In this document: positions 51,790 through 60,339 of the stretch, in pieces
Layout of the letters: each line of letters begins with the position of its first letter
Numbering within the stretch: position 1 is the first letter of the stretch
Source: CBDAPU01 sp965198875
GTDB lineage: Bacteria > Pseudomonadota > Gammaproteobacteria > Eutrophobiales > Eutrophobiaceae
Length of the DNA stretch: 64,000 bases
Reading direction: 5' to 3'
Assembly: GCA_965198875.1 (NCBI GenBank)
Contig: CBDAPU010000001.1
Span: forward strand, 124,001-188,000
Notes under the pieces: model-generated
What the model was told of the DNA's origin: nothing
The model's input: only the letters and a program-made list of their open reading frames with translations
Databases searched by the model: none
Program-made: the position numbers and the translations under genes

Positions 51790-54480
51790 TCAAAACGTGT
51801 ACTGACCTCTTGCATAATAGTAGCCGCCATTCAGCCCGAATGGAGATGATTCGGGAAACTTCGCCCCCGAAGCACTGCTGGCGTGGGGGTTGGGATGCGG
51901 CTCGTTGTTGAACAGATTCTCAGCGCCGACACTCAGGGCAAACTGCTCAGTGAAGCGGTAAGTGAGCTCGGCGTCCACGGTCACCTCGGCGCCGGCGTCA
52001 ATGGGCAGGCCACAGCTATCGTTATGGGCCTCAAAATAACTGCCATGATAATTGATCCGCCCCAGCAGGCTGAGCTTGTCGGTATCATGGGTGAGGGTGG
52101 CGTTGAAGCGGGACCGGGGCAAGGCGTCCTGCAACTGGCGAATACGACAGTCATCCAGTGTTTCAGGATTAAAGTCGATCACTTTGGTGCGGGTATAATT
52201 ACCGACAACCGACAGCAGGGTGGCGCCCGTATCGGTCAGCTCAAGGGGCAGGCTGGCGACCACATCCAGGCCCTGGGTGCGGGTGTCAAAATCATTCACG
52301 TAAAAGCGAAACTCCTGCAGATCAGCGGCCAGGGCGACTCTGTCCACCAGCGCCGTCCGATCTGCCTCGGAAAGTGTGTCAAGTTCAACATTCGCCGATT
52401 GGGTGATGCGATCGGTGACCTTGATGTTGAAATAATCCACCGTCAGCAACACCGGGCCGAGGTCGGCGGCCATGCCGATGGTGAAGGTATCGGACTCCTC
52501 CGGCCCCAGCGGCTCGCCGCCAAACTCCATCGCCACCGGATTGGTCGGCGGGATGGTGCCGCGGTTGCTGAGGCCGGTGCTACCGTCAGGCAATGTCCTG
52601 AAGGCCGTGGTCACATTGACGACATTCTGCTGGCCCGGGGTGGGCGCGCGGAAACCGGAGCCGACCGAGCCGCGCAGGCGCAGGACATCGGTAATTTTAT
52701 AGCGGGAGGTCAGCTTGAAATTGGTGGTGGTGCCAAAGTCGGAGAAGTCCTCCCAGCGCAGGGCCGCGCCCAGGGCCCAGTCGGCGGTGATGTCGGCTTC
52801 AAGGTCCACATACAGGGCGATGTTGCTGCGATCCCAGCGACCGGCCACCTCCTCTTGGCTGAAGCCGTTGAAGCCGTTGGCGCCGACACCGAAACCCTGG
52901 GACACACTGGTGTCATCGATGCCATCACCATCGGTGTCTATATCAATGAGCTCGGCAAGTATGTTGGCTTGGTAGGACTCTTCCTGACCCGCAGTGGCCT
53001 CGAACTGCTCTTCGCGCCATTCGAAACCAAAGGCGACATTCAGCGGCGAGTGAAGGCCGACCTCAAAGGGCCAGGAGAAGTCCGCATTCACATTCGTCTC
53101 GGTCTGTATGTAGCTGCCGAGTTCAAAGGTGGTCGGCGTCTCCGGCCCCAGGCTGGCGTTGATGGTGTTGCTGATGAAAAAATCGGCCTCGTTGCGCCCG
53201 GCATGGAAGCTGAGGTCAAAATCCAGCCCCCCCCCCCAGGCCAGCGTGCCGCGATAGCCGATGGCGCCGGCGATATCTTCAAGGTCGCCGCCAAACTGCG
53301 GGGTAAAACCGCCGGGGAAGCGTTCGTTAAAAATAAAGCAGTTATCATCGGCATTGATCAGGGCCACCTGCGCCGCCTCCTGCATGGAGCCGATCATGAT
53401 CGGATCAACGATCTGGCCGGTGGTGGCCTCGCCCGGGTTGAAGTTGATCCCGCCCGGACAGGTCATGCCGTCCTCGGGGGTCAGATCGCCCACCAGGCGG
53501 GTCACACCGTTGTCATTGGAGAAAACCCCGGAGCGGGTGTTCGGGTTGCGAAAATAAAAGCCGCCTGTCGTCATGCGCTGGGCATAGTTGGCGAAGGCAT
53601 AGAGCTCCGTGTCCTCACTGAGATCAAAACCCATGTTGACGACAGTCTTTATATCGTCTTTGACCTCGGGCGCACCCCAGATCTGGGCGAAGGGCTGGCG
53701 CACGTCCGTGTTGCCATCTTCAATTAACTGGCGGGCATCATCGCGTTGCACGCTGCGATTGGTCGGATCGGCCTGTCGCCATTCGGCGGTGGCGTTGATA
53801 AAGCCTTTATCCGACAGCGGCAGGCCGATGTTGCCGGCCACCTGCACCTGCTCGCCATCGCCCTCATAAGTGGAGCCGTATTTGACCTCAAGGCTGCCGC
53901 CTTCGGCGTCATCCTTGAGCACGAAATTCATCACTCCGGCAATGGCGTCCGCACCATACTGGGCGGCGGCTCCGTCTCTGAGCACTTCGACCTGCTTGAG
54001 CGCCAGGGCGGGAATAATGGCGACATCCGGGCCCTGGGAGCCATCGGAGACGCCATTACCCAGGAAGGAGATCACCGCCGCCCGGTGGCGACGCTTGCCG
54101 TTCAACAACACCAGGGTCTGATCCGGGGCGAGACCGCGCAGGTTGGCCGGGCGCACCAGGGTCGCCGCATCGCTGATCGGCTGTGAGCTCACATTGTAGG
54201 AAGGCACAACGGTCCGTAGCAGGTTGGAGAGATCGCCGCCCGCCTGGCGGGAGAAGTCCTCGCCGGCGATAATGTCCACCGGGGCCAGGGTATCGGCGGC
54301 GGTGCCGACAGCACGACGGGAGCCGGTGATGACGATCTCCTCAATGGCCGTAGCCGATGAGGCGCTGGATGGCGCATTCTGGGCCTGAGCGGTTGTCATG
54401 ATATGCGCCAGAAGCAAAAAGCAGGCGACGGGCAGAGAGAGTGATTTTGTGTACGGCATGGTATTTTTCCTCATGGACAT
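51790..54480 (-). CDS. TonB-dependent receptor 3
   Basis: Outer-membrane TonB-dependent receptor of 896 residues, of a different subfamily from receptors 1 and 2. ATG 54480 is chosen because GGGGAAAA precedes it and a signal peptide (LPVACFLLLAHIMTTAQA) follows; the open frame reaches 54561. Plug motifs: IEEIVITGSRRAVGTAAD, RGLAPDQTLVLLNGKRRHR and VEVLRDGAAAQYGADAIAGV. The barrel ends GGYYYARGQYTF with a terminal Phe. Base use is G/C-rich, unlike receptors 1 and 2. Within the barrel an 11-G run encodes WGGGLDFDL. The ligand is unknown; no island box was seen upstream. Confidence 0.93.
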   Translation of the reverse strand: MSMRKNTMPYTKSLSLPVACFLLLAHIMTTAQAQNAPSSASSATAIEEIVITGSRRAVGTAADTLAPVDIIAGEDFSRQAGGDLSNLLRTVVPSYNVSSQPISDAATLVRPANLRGLAPDQTLVLLNGKRRHRAAVISFLGNGVSDGSQGPDVAIIPALALKQVEVLRDGAAAQYGADAIAGVMNFVLKDDAEGGSLEVKYGSTYEGDGEQVQVAGNIGLPLSDKGFINATAEWRQADPTNRSVQRDDARQLIEDGNTDVRQPFAQIWGAPEVKDDIKTVVNMGFDLSEDTELYAFANYAQRMTTGGFYFRNPNTRSGVFSNDNGVTRLVGDLTPEDGMTCPGGINFNPGEATTGQIVDPIMIGSMQEAAQVALINADDNCFIFNERFPGGFTPQFGGDLEDIAGAIGYRGTLAWGGGLDFDLSFHAGRNEADFFISNTINASLGPETPTTFELGSYIQTETNVNADFSWPFEVGLHSPLNVAFGFEWREEQFEATAGQEESYQANILAELIDIDTDGDGIDDTSVSQGFGVGANGFNGFSQEEVAGRWDRSNIALYVDLEADITADWALGAALRWEDFSDFGTTTNFKLTSRYKITDVLRLRGSVGSGFRAPTPGQQNVVNVTTAFRTLPDGSTGLSNRGTIPPTNPVAMEFGGEPLGPEESDTFTIGMAADLGPVLLTVDYFNIKVTDRITQSANVELDTLSEADRTALVDRVALAADLQEFRFYVNDFDTRTQGLDVVASLPLELTDTGATLLSVVGNYTRTKVIDFNPETLDDCRIRQLQDALPRSRFNATLTHDTDKLSLLGRINYHGSYFEAHNDSCGLPIDAGAEVTVDAELTYRFTEQFALSVGAENLFNNEPHPNPHASSASGAKFPESSPFGLNGGYYYARGQYTF
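53227..53237 (-). repeat. G11 tract within receptor 3 coding sequence
   Basis: Eleven G on the coding strand (C on the plus strand) encoding the end of Trp and three Gly, roughly 415 codons into the gene. Currently in frame. Long enough to slip in principle. Confidence 0.75.
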
Positions 54481-54734
54481 GGTGTTTTCCCCATAGTTAA
54501 GCGATTGGAACCAGGGGCAATATAGATGCAATCCGTGATTTTTGCAAAGGTTTTGTATCATTTTATCACCTGTTGTTGTAATAACACTAATAATGAGGTT
54601 GTACGGGGCGCCTGTTGTTATCCATCGTGAGCGCTTCGGTAGTGGTCTTTAACCTGCCGAAAAGCTGGGTGTGGAGGGTGGAGTGGTTTTTTTGCGTCTT
54701 TAATATGCGCCGATCTGTTGTCGGGCTTGTGATC

Positions 54735-54917
54735 TCAAAGAAACAACCTTGCTACTGCGAGGATGGCCAGTGTTGCCCCGGATGCGATGATGGGCGGATA
54801 CCATTATGTTTTCCGTGTTGATGTTGTTTGTCTCTGCACGCATCTTCTCAATCTCGGTAAAAATCCTGGCGATTTCAGCTTCGAATCTTAATCGTGTGTT
54901 AATGCTTCCATTTTCAT
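54735..54917 (-). pseudogene. Decayed small membrane-protein gene
   Basis: Minus-strand relic after a good ribosome site (GAGGAAAAC). It starts MKMEALTHD, then after one frame change reads LRFEAEIARIFTEIEKMRAE and TNNINTEN, a charged coiled-coil-like segment. After a second change it reads WYPPIIASGATLAILAVARL with a stop at 54735, a single membrane helix. Small proteins with a polar helix followed by W-Y-P and one membrane segment are common, but the function is unknown. The rest of the 54481-55147 gap shows nothing else convincing; a 68-codon plus-strand frame there is the shadow of this relic. Confidence 0.45.
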
Positions 54918-55147
54918 GTTGTTTTCCTCATCTTAAGAGAGGCGCCTGATCTGTTTCAAGGTTCCAAGCCGTTCATGGATGATAGTTTATGGATGATAAT
55001 AGGCGAGTTTTGCATTGTCTTCATTTTTCGCTTTTTCCATCCATTGTCATGGGGTAGAGCCCGGTTGCGGGGTCTTTTTATGTTGATGGAAATGTAATCG
55101 CCCAGGGTTGCTGGTAGGATCACACCGATATTATTTGGAGAGCCTCT

Positions 55148-55396
55148 GTGCCTGGAAAGAAAACCCGGTTTAATTTCGAGAAAACACTGGCCGAGCTGGA
55201 AGAGCTGGTCGGGAAGATGGAGCAGGGCGAGTTTAGCCTTGAAGAGTCATTAAAACAATTTGAGCGGGGTATCGCACTCACGCGGGCCTGTCAGAACGCC
55301 TTGACCGAGGCCGAGCAGAAGGTGCGGGTTTTGCTTGAGGGTAATGGGTCCGCCGAGCTGGCGCCGTTTACCCATGACGCCGAGAGGGCAGACTGA
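55148..55396 (+). CDS. xseB: Exodeoxyribonuclease VII small subunit
   Basis: Small subunit of exonuclease VII (with XseA), 82 residues. FEKTLAELEELVGKMEQGEF, SLEESLKQFERGIALTR and CQNALTEAEQKVRVL are the family's two-helix signature. GTG start at 55148, preceded by GGAGAG. It is followed two bases later by ispA, the usual gammaproteobacterial order. Confidence 0.95.
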   Translation: MPGKKTRFNFEKTLAELEELVGKMEQGEFSLEESLKQFERGIALTRACQNALTEAEQKVRVLLEGNGSAELAPFTHDAERAD

Positions 55397-55398
55397 TC

Positions 55399-56289
55399 AT
55401 GGCCTTTGCTGAACGACTCGCAGACTGCCGGGGGCGGGTGGAGGCGGCGCTGGAGCATTGGCTACCCGCATCGGATACCGAGCCCGGACATCTTCATGAG
55501 GCCATTCGTTATTCCGTCCTCGGTAATGGCAAGCGGATCAGGCCGCTGCTGGTCTATGCCAGTGGTGAGACGCTACAGGCGCCGATCGCCGCCCTGGATG
55601 GGTGTGCCTGTGCGGTGGAAATGCTCCATGCCTACTCTCTTATCCATGATGATCTGCCGGCCATGGATGATGATGATTTACGCCGCGGCAGGCCCACTTG
55701 TCACCGGGCCTATGATGAGGCGACGGCCATTCTTGCCGGGGATGCGCTACAGGCCATGGCCTTTCAGGTGTTATCCGAAGACCCGGCGATTGCGGTCGCC
55801 GCAGAGCAACGCGTGAAAATGATCAATACGCTGGCCATCGCCAGCGGCTCCTGCGGGATGGCCGGCGGGCAGGCTATCGATATAAACTCCGTTGGCGAGC
55901 GGCTGAGTCTCACGCAATTACAAAGGATGCACAGCTATAAAACCGGGGCCTTGATTAAGGCCAGTGTGGAGTTGGGCGCTTTATCGTGCGCCACTATCAC
56001 CGATACGCAATTTGCTCACATCTCACAGTATGCCGAGTGCATCGGCCTTGCATTTCAGATCCATGATGATGTGCTCGATATTGAAAGCGACACCGAAACC
56101 CTGGGAAAGCCCCAAGGCGCCGATCAGGCCATGAATAAACCCACCTACCCCAATTTGTTAGGGCTGGATGGCGCAAAAAAAGCAGCCCGTGATCTGCTGA
56201 GCGAGGCCCTGGATGCACTAGCCGACTTTAATGAAGACGCCGAGCCGTTACGCTGGATGGCAAAGTACATTGTCGAGAGAAACCGCTAA
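55399..56289 (+). CDS. ispA: Farnesyl diphosphate synthase (polyprenyl synthetase)
   Basis: Condenses IPP with DMAPP and GPP to farnesyl diphosphate for ubiquinone and undecaprenyl phosphate. 296 residues. The first Asp-rich motif is IHDDLPAMDDDDLRRGRPT (the six-residue-spaced bacterial form) and the second is QIHDDVLDIE; GNGKRIRPLLVYASGE is the IPP site. It is two bases after xseB. In many relatives dxs follows immediately; here it is absent and folE2 comes after a 194-base gap. Confidence 0.95.
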   Translation: MAFAERLADCRGRVEAALEHWLPASDTEPGHLHEAIRYSVLGNGKRIRPLLVYASGETLQAPIAALDGCACAVEMLHAYSLIHDDLPAMDDDDLRRGRPTCHRAYDEATAILAGDALQAMAFQVLSEDPAIAVAAEQRVKMINTLAIASGSCGMAGGQAIDINSVGERLSLTQLQRMHSYKTGALIKASVELGALSCATITDTQFAHISQYAECIGLAFQIHDDVLDIESDTETLGKPQGADQAMNKPTYPNLLGLDGAKKAARDLLSEALDALADFNEDAEPLRWMAKYIVERNR

Positions 56290-56483
56290 GGCACGCCCGG
56301 CATTACCCCGGCCCTGGCAAGGGATCAGGCCAAAGAGCATCGCCTATCACTCATCTCGCCTATCGGACAGGTGTATGAATTCGTGATACAACATTATATA
56401 CTCAAGAATGCGAATTTCAGGGAATGGCTCATTTAGAGCTTAAATTAGCGGTTCCTTAGGATAAATTACAGGAAGAGGTGCTC

Positions 56484-57314
56484 ATGAACCATCCAGCAGA
56501 CATGAAGGCCCGGGACATTCCCGATATTCAGGCCACCCCTGATGATCGTCTCATCGCTATTGATAAGGTGGGGATCAAGGATATCCGCTATCCGGTTGTC
56601 GTGCGCGACCGCGCAGGCCGGGAGCAACACACCGTCGCCATGTTCAACATGTATGTGGATCTCCCCCACAGCTTTAAGGGAACGCACATGTCACGCTTCG
56701 TGGAGATCCTAAATCGCAACGAATTTGAGATCACCATTGCGCTGTTCAAGCGCATGCTTGCGGACATGGTTAAGGTGCTGGAAGCGGAGTCGGGGCATAT
56801 CGAGATGACCTTTCCGTATTTCATCAATAAAAAAGCGCCGGTATCCGGGGTTGAAAGCCTGATGGACTATGAGGTGTCTTTTATCGGGGAGATCAAGGCG
56901 AACAAAACCCAGGTGTCGGTAAAAATCGTTGTGCCGGTCACCTCGCTTTGCCCCTGTTCAAAGAACATTTCTGATTACGGCGCCCATAATCAACGCTCCC
57001 ATGTGACCGTGCTGGTGCACACGGAAGACTTCATCTGGATTGAGGAGCTCATTGATACCGTCGAGCGGGTAGCGTCCTGCGAGCTTTACGGGCTGCTAAA
57101 AAGACCGGATGAGAAATACGTCACCGAGCGCGCCTATGATAATCCCAAATTCGTTGAAGACCTGGTGCGTGAGATCGCCATACAATTCAATCAGGATGAG
57201 CGGATCCAAGCCTATACCGTTGAGTCAGAAAACTTCGAATCCATCCACAACCATTCCGCCTACGCCATGCTGAGCAGGGATAAAAAGGCAAACACGGCGC
57301 TGGATAATCCCTGA
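56484..57314 (+). CDS. folE2: GTP cyclohydrolase IB (FolE2)
   Basis: First step of folate synthesis: GTP to dihydroneopterin triphosphate, by the type IB enzyme that can use metals other than zinc. 276 residues. The catalytic Cys lies in VTSLCPCSKNISDYGAHNQR; MYVDLPHSFKGTHMSRF and IHNHSAYAML are typical. ATG 56484 is preceded by GGAAGAG at six bases; a GTG at 56478 is in frame upstream. FolE2 is often zinc-starvation controlled; I saw no clear Zur box in the 194 bases upstream, so it may be the only cyclohydrolase. Confidence 0.94.
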   Translation: MNHPADMKARDIPDIQATPDDRLIAIDKVGIKDIRYPVVVRDRAGREQHTVAMFNMYVDLPHSFKGTHMSRFVEILNRNEFEITIALFKRMLADMVKVLEAESGHIEMTFPYFINKKAPVSGVESLMDYEVSFIGEIKANKTQVSVKIVVPVTSLCPCSKNISDYGAHNQRSHVTVLVHTEDFIWIEELIDTVERVASCELYGLLKRPDEKYVTERAYDNPKFVEDLVREIAIQFNQDERIQAYTVESENFESIHNHSAYAMLSRDKKANTALDNP

Positions 57315-57400
57315 CCGGCAAAAATCTGTTTCACAGACCCACAGGCCAGCTTCGGGGTAGCGTGAGCCCCTTAAAGATGAGGCATTAAAACAACCACACA

Positions 57401-58180
57401 TCAGCGTTTCGCCTCTTCCCACAGTACATTCATCTCCTTGAGAGACGTCCGCTTGATATCCCGCCCCGTCTCTTTAAGCCTGCTCTCAATATACCTGAAC
57501 CGCTGTTCAAACTTGCGGTTGGTTTCACGTAAGGCCGCTTCGGGATCAACATGCAAATGGCGGGCAAGATTGATAACGGCAAACAGTACATCACCCAGCT
57601 CGCCCTGGATCTGTGCCTGTGTGTCGGCATGGTCAAGGGCCTGTTTGATTTCATTGACTTCCTCTTCAACCCGCGCCAATACCGGGGCCGCATCATCCCA
57701 GTCAAACCCCACCGAGGCGGCGCGTTTTTGCAGTTTTACCGCGCGCAACAGGGCGGGCAATGTCTGGCTTATATCGTCAAGGTAGCTGCTGGCGCGGCTG
57801 TTTTTCGCTATCCTCTCCTCGTGTTTGATCCCCTCCCAAATTAGCTTGAGCTCGGGATCTGAGTTGATTTGCCTGTCTGCAAAAACATGGGGGTGTCTGC
57901 GGGTGAGTTTCTCGCAAACTGAGGTTACCACATCGTTAAACTCAAACTCCCCGGCTTCCGATGCGATGTGTGAGTAGAAAACAACATGAAACAACAGATC
58001 TCCCAGCTCGTCTTTTATATCATCCATGGCATGATGCTCAACTGCATCAACTAATTCGTACACCTCCTCTATTGAATAGGACGCCATCGAGGCCATCGTC
58101 TGCTTCCTGTCCCACCGACATCCGCATACGGGATCACGTAATGCCTTCATGATTTCCAGTAATTCGTGCATCGCCTGCAT
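57401..58180 (-). CDS. mazG: Nucleoside triphosphate pyrophosphohydrolase MazG
   Basis: Hydrolyses NTPs to NMPs and pyrophosphate. 259 residues with the two tandem MazG domains. Domain 1 has SIEEVYELVDAVE, DIKDELGDLLFHVVFYSHIA; domain 2 has RVEEEVNEIKQAL and ELGDVLFAVINLARHLHVDP. The N-terminal LRDPVCGCRWDRKQT is the family's signature. Convergent with folE2 and divergent from the HNH gene. Confidence 0.94.
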   Translation of the reverse strand: MQAMHELLEIMKALRDPVCGCRWDRKQTMASMASYSIEEVYELVDAVEHHAMDDIKDELGDLLFHVVFYSHIASEAGEFEFNDVVTSVCEKLTRRHPHVFADRQINSDPELKLIWEGIKHEERIAKNSRASSYLDDISQTLPALLRAVKLQKRAASVGFDWDDAAPVLARVEEEVNEIKQALDHADTQAQIQGELGDVLFAVINLARHLHVDPEAALRETNRKFEQRFRYIESRLKETGRDIKRTSLKEMNVLWEEAKR

Positions 58181-58302
58181 ATGACGACCTCATTCAATCA
58201 ACTTGTAGCAACTTGATTTTCTGCTGATTTTCGAATAAAACGCCAACTGATTAAATTAAACTATCCGCTACCAGCGCCTGAACACATTGCCGAGATTAGA
58301 GC

Positions 58303-58875
58303 ATGATCCCACTTATCCTGCGACTTGATATTTCGGGGGCCCCCATTACCTGGGCGCCCTGGCAGGATGCGGTGAGTCTTTATTGCCGTGACATGATAGG
58401 CTGGACGGCGGGCGATGAGAGCTTTACTTTTAAGGGCGGGATAAACAAAAAAAGCGGCGCTCGCTCTATCGTTACCATCAATTCCATCATCGCCATCAAG
58501 CGCTCAGGCAATCATAAATCTATCTATCGCACCATCCCGCCACTCACCAATCGGGAATTATTTCTGCGCGACGCCTACATGTGCCTGTATTGTGGTTCCT
58601 CCCCGGGTGAAGATGCGCTCACCCGTGATCACGTACTGCCCATGTCCCGTGGCGGGCGTGATCGCTGGTCTAATGTGATCACCGCCTGTCGCCAGTGTAA
58701 TACCCGCAAAGGCGACAGAACCCCGGAAGAGGCGCATATGCCGATACTGGCGGTGCCCTATGTGCCCAACTGGGCCGAATACCTTGCCCTGTCAAACAGG
58801 AAAATACTCGCCGATCAGATGGCATTTTTGAAATCCCAGTTTTCAGGTCGCCCGATGTTGTTCCACAAGCAATAA
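58303..58875 (+). CDS. HNH endonuclease family protein
   Basis: A 190-residue protein whose C-terminal half is an HNH nuclease domain: YMCLYCGSSPGEDALTRDHV, LPMSRGGRDRWSNVITACRQ and CNTRKGDRTPEEA give two zinc CxxC pairs and the H-N-H residues. The N-terminal half (LDISGAPITWAPWQDAVSLY) is conserved in chromosomally encoded proteobacterial members. No toxin or phage neighbours are present, so this is probably a housekeeping-type HNH protein of unknown role. Confidence 0.88.
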   Translation: MIPLILRLDISGAPITWAPWQDAVSLYCRDMIGWTAGDESFTFKGGINKKSGARSIVTINSIIAIKRSGNHKSIYRTIPPLTNRELFLRDAYMCLYCGSSPGEDALTRDHVLPMSRGGRDRWSNVITACRQCNTRKGDRTPEEAHMPILAVPYVPNWAEYLALSNRKILADQMAFLKSQFSGRPMLFHKQ

Positions 58876-58995
58876 GGCATTTTGAAGATGTAAACCCGAT
58901 CACCCATCTTAAACATGCGCCATCTTAAAACCCGGTTGATAACTTTAACCGTATCCATTTGTCACAATATAAACATAACTTAACAATGAGGGATA

Positions 58996-59370
58996 ATGAT
59001 GAAAACAGCGCTGGCCATCCTGATCAACCTGCCATTTTTTTTCGGCTCTTTGCATGCGGCGGACAACATGGGCAACTATGCCATATGGGGGAAAGGAAAC
59101 AAGTCCTGCTTTAGCTACTTAAAGGAGAAAAATACCGCTGCTCACACAGCATATCAAGATTATCTAAAAGGGTATTTAACCGCCTATAACACCATCACGC
59201 CGGAGACGTATAGCATTTCGGGGAAAATGGATATCAATGAGATCAGCGAATGGATGGATGATTATTGCGATAAAAATCAAGTGCACGGATTTGAGCAGGC
59301 GCTGGTTGAGTTTATTACCCAACATCACAAAAGCCGTCTTAAAACCCGGCCTAATCGGGGCGGTCGTTGA
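58996..59370 (+). CDS. Small secreted protein of unknown function
   Basis: A 124-residue protein with a signal peptide (MMKTALAILINLPFFFGSLHA) and a mature part with two cysteines (KSCFSYL and DDYCDKNQVHGFEQAL) that could form a disulfide. The layout, with WM.DYC..NQ..GFEQAL near the end, resembles small periplasmic proteins of the HdeA/Rap1a-like size class, but I make no firm assignment. Ribosome site GAGGG at 58988; the second of two tandem ATGs (58999) has the better spacing. Confidence 0.7.
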   Translation: MMKTALAILINLPFFFGSLHAADNMGNYAIWGKGNKSCFSYLKEKNTAAHTAYQDYLKGYLTAYNTITPETYSISGKMDINEISEWMDDYCDKNQVHGFEQALVEFITQHHKSRLKTRPNRGGR

Positions 59371-59857
59371 TACAAGGCAGCCTGCATTTTCAAGGGCGAT
59401 GAGCGCCTGCCGGCCTGTGGTGCTCGCAAGTTCAGGCAAGAGGCGCTACGGGCGCTTGGCGCTGTTAATGGCATAGACCTTGAGAGGCTGGCGAGTTCAG
59501 GCAAGGAGGCGCTACCTGGCCGGGGATCAAGCCAGAGACCTGCCTTGAACTTAACTGGCCGCTTCCTTATCGATAACCCCCGGTGACGCACCGCCGAAGT
59601 CCCACTGGCCTGCATGGGAGTGGGCGCCATCCAGCCGTGCCCGGGGAGATAGATGATCGTAGAACCGGTTGAGCGAGAAATGGGCGGGGCAAAATAACCG
59701 TAGCGGGCTTAAAAATGAACACCCCCATGCATTACTACTATCCACCATAATAAAAGGGCGCCAGATGGCGGGGGCACACAAGGCATTGATCATATCCCTG
59801 AAATACGTCATTATTGGCGGCGAGAAATAACAGTCAGGTAAACCGGAGAGCCAAAAT
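59371..59857. other. Gap with a direct repeat and a doubtful minus-strand frame
   Basis: Holds an imperfect direct repeat, AGTTCAGGCAAGAGGCGCTAC at 59429-59449 and the same with one extra G at 59494-59515. A minus-strand frame from ATG 59811 to a stop at 59551 (about 86 residues, MTYFRDMINALCAPAIW near the start) is open but unrecognised and lacks a ribosome site. No RNA gene seen. Confidence 0.35.
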
Positions 59858-60139
59858 ATGAAAACAACATCCATCAAAGCCACCATCCTGGTAGCTACAT
59901 TTGCGTTACTCAGTGGCTGTGCAACAACGGAGCAACTTGCTCAGGTTAGGGCCATTGCCGAGAGCGCACAATCCGCCGCAAACAGCGCCGCATCAGATGC
60001 AAGCAATGCATCATCTGTCGCTGATCAAGCGCTGGACGCCGCCCGTTCAGCCCAGTCTGCCGCTGATGCCGCTATGGCCTGCTGTAGCGAGAACTCAAGC
60101 AGGATAGATCGGGCGTTTGAAAAAGCGATGCAAAAATAA
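59858..60139 (+). CDS. Alanine-rich outer-membrane lipoprotein, Lpp/OprI-like
   Basis: A 93-residue lipoprotein: signal peptide with lipobox LLSGC, so the mature protein starts at Cys21. The mature part is an alanine-rich helix (AESAQSAANSAASDASNASS) of the kind that forms trimeric coiled coils in Lpp. It ends RIDRAFEKAMQK with a C-terminal Lys, as in Lpp and OprI, where that Lys can be linked to peptidoglycan. An unusual AMACCSEN adds two cysteines. An own terminator follows. The L,D-transpeptidase gene next door could perform the linkage. Confidence 0.82.
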   Translation: MKTTSIKATILVATFALLSGCATTEQLAQVRAIAESAQSAANSAASDASNASSVADQALDAARSAQSAADAAMACCSENSSRIDRAFEKAMQK

Positions 60140-60150
60140 GCGCAGATAAA

Positions 60151-60185
60151 AAGCCCTGTTCAGCTACAGGATACAGGGCTTTTTT
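60151..60185 (+). terminator. Rho-independent terminator after the Lpp-like gene
   Basis: Eight-base stem AAGCCCTG / CAGGGCTT with a 15-base loop, followed by TTTTT. It starts 12 bases after the stop codon. Confidence 0.85.
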
Positions 60186-60339
60186 GTGCCTGGCGGCGTA
60201 GCGCCGTTAAAAGCCGCTGGCATGTGCAAGCGGCGAGGTATGGAGAGAAAAGGCACAGAGGCATAGATGGAAAGCGGCGGATCTTTTTGAGCGGTGTTGG
60301 TGCTGGTTAGTTGATGGTTAATTGCTGGTTAATTGCCAG

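Noticed and set aside
51883..53727. 614-codon plus-strand frame opposite receptor 3
   Set aside because: It is the antisense of a clear TonB receptor gene; the length results from G/C-rich codon use.
56380..56470. Zur-like operator before folE2
   Set aside because: The A/T-rich stretch near GATACAACATTATATAC lacks the dyad of a Zur box.
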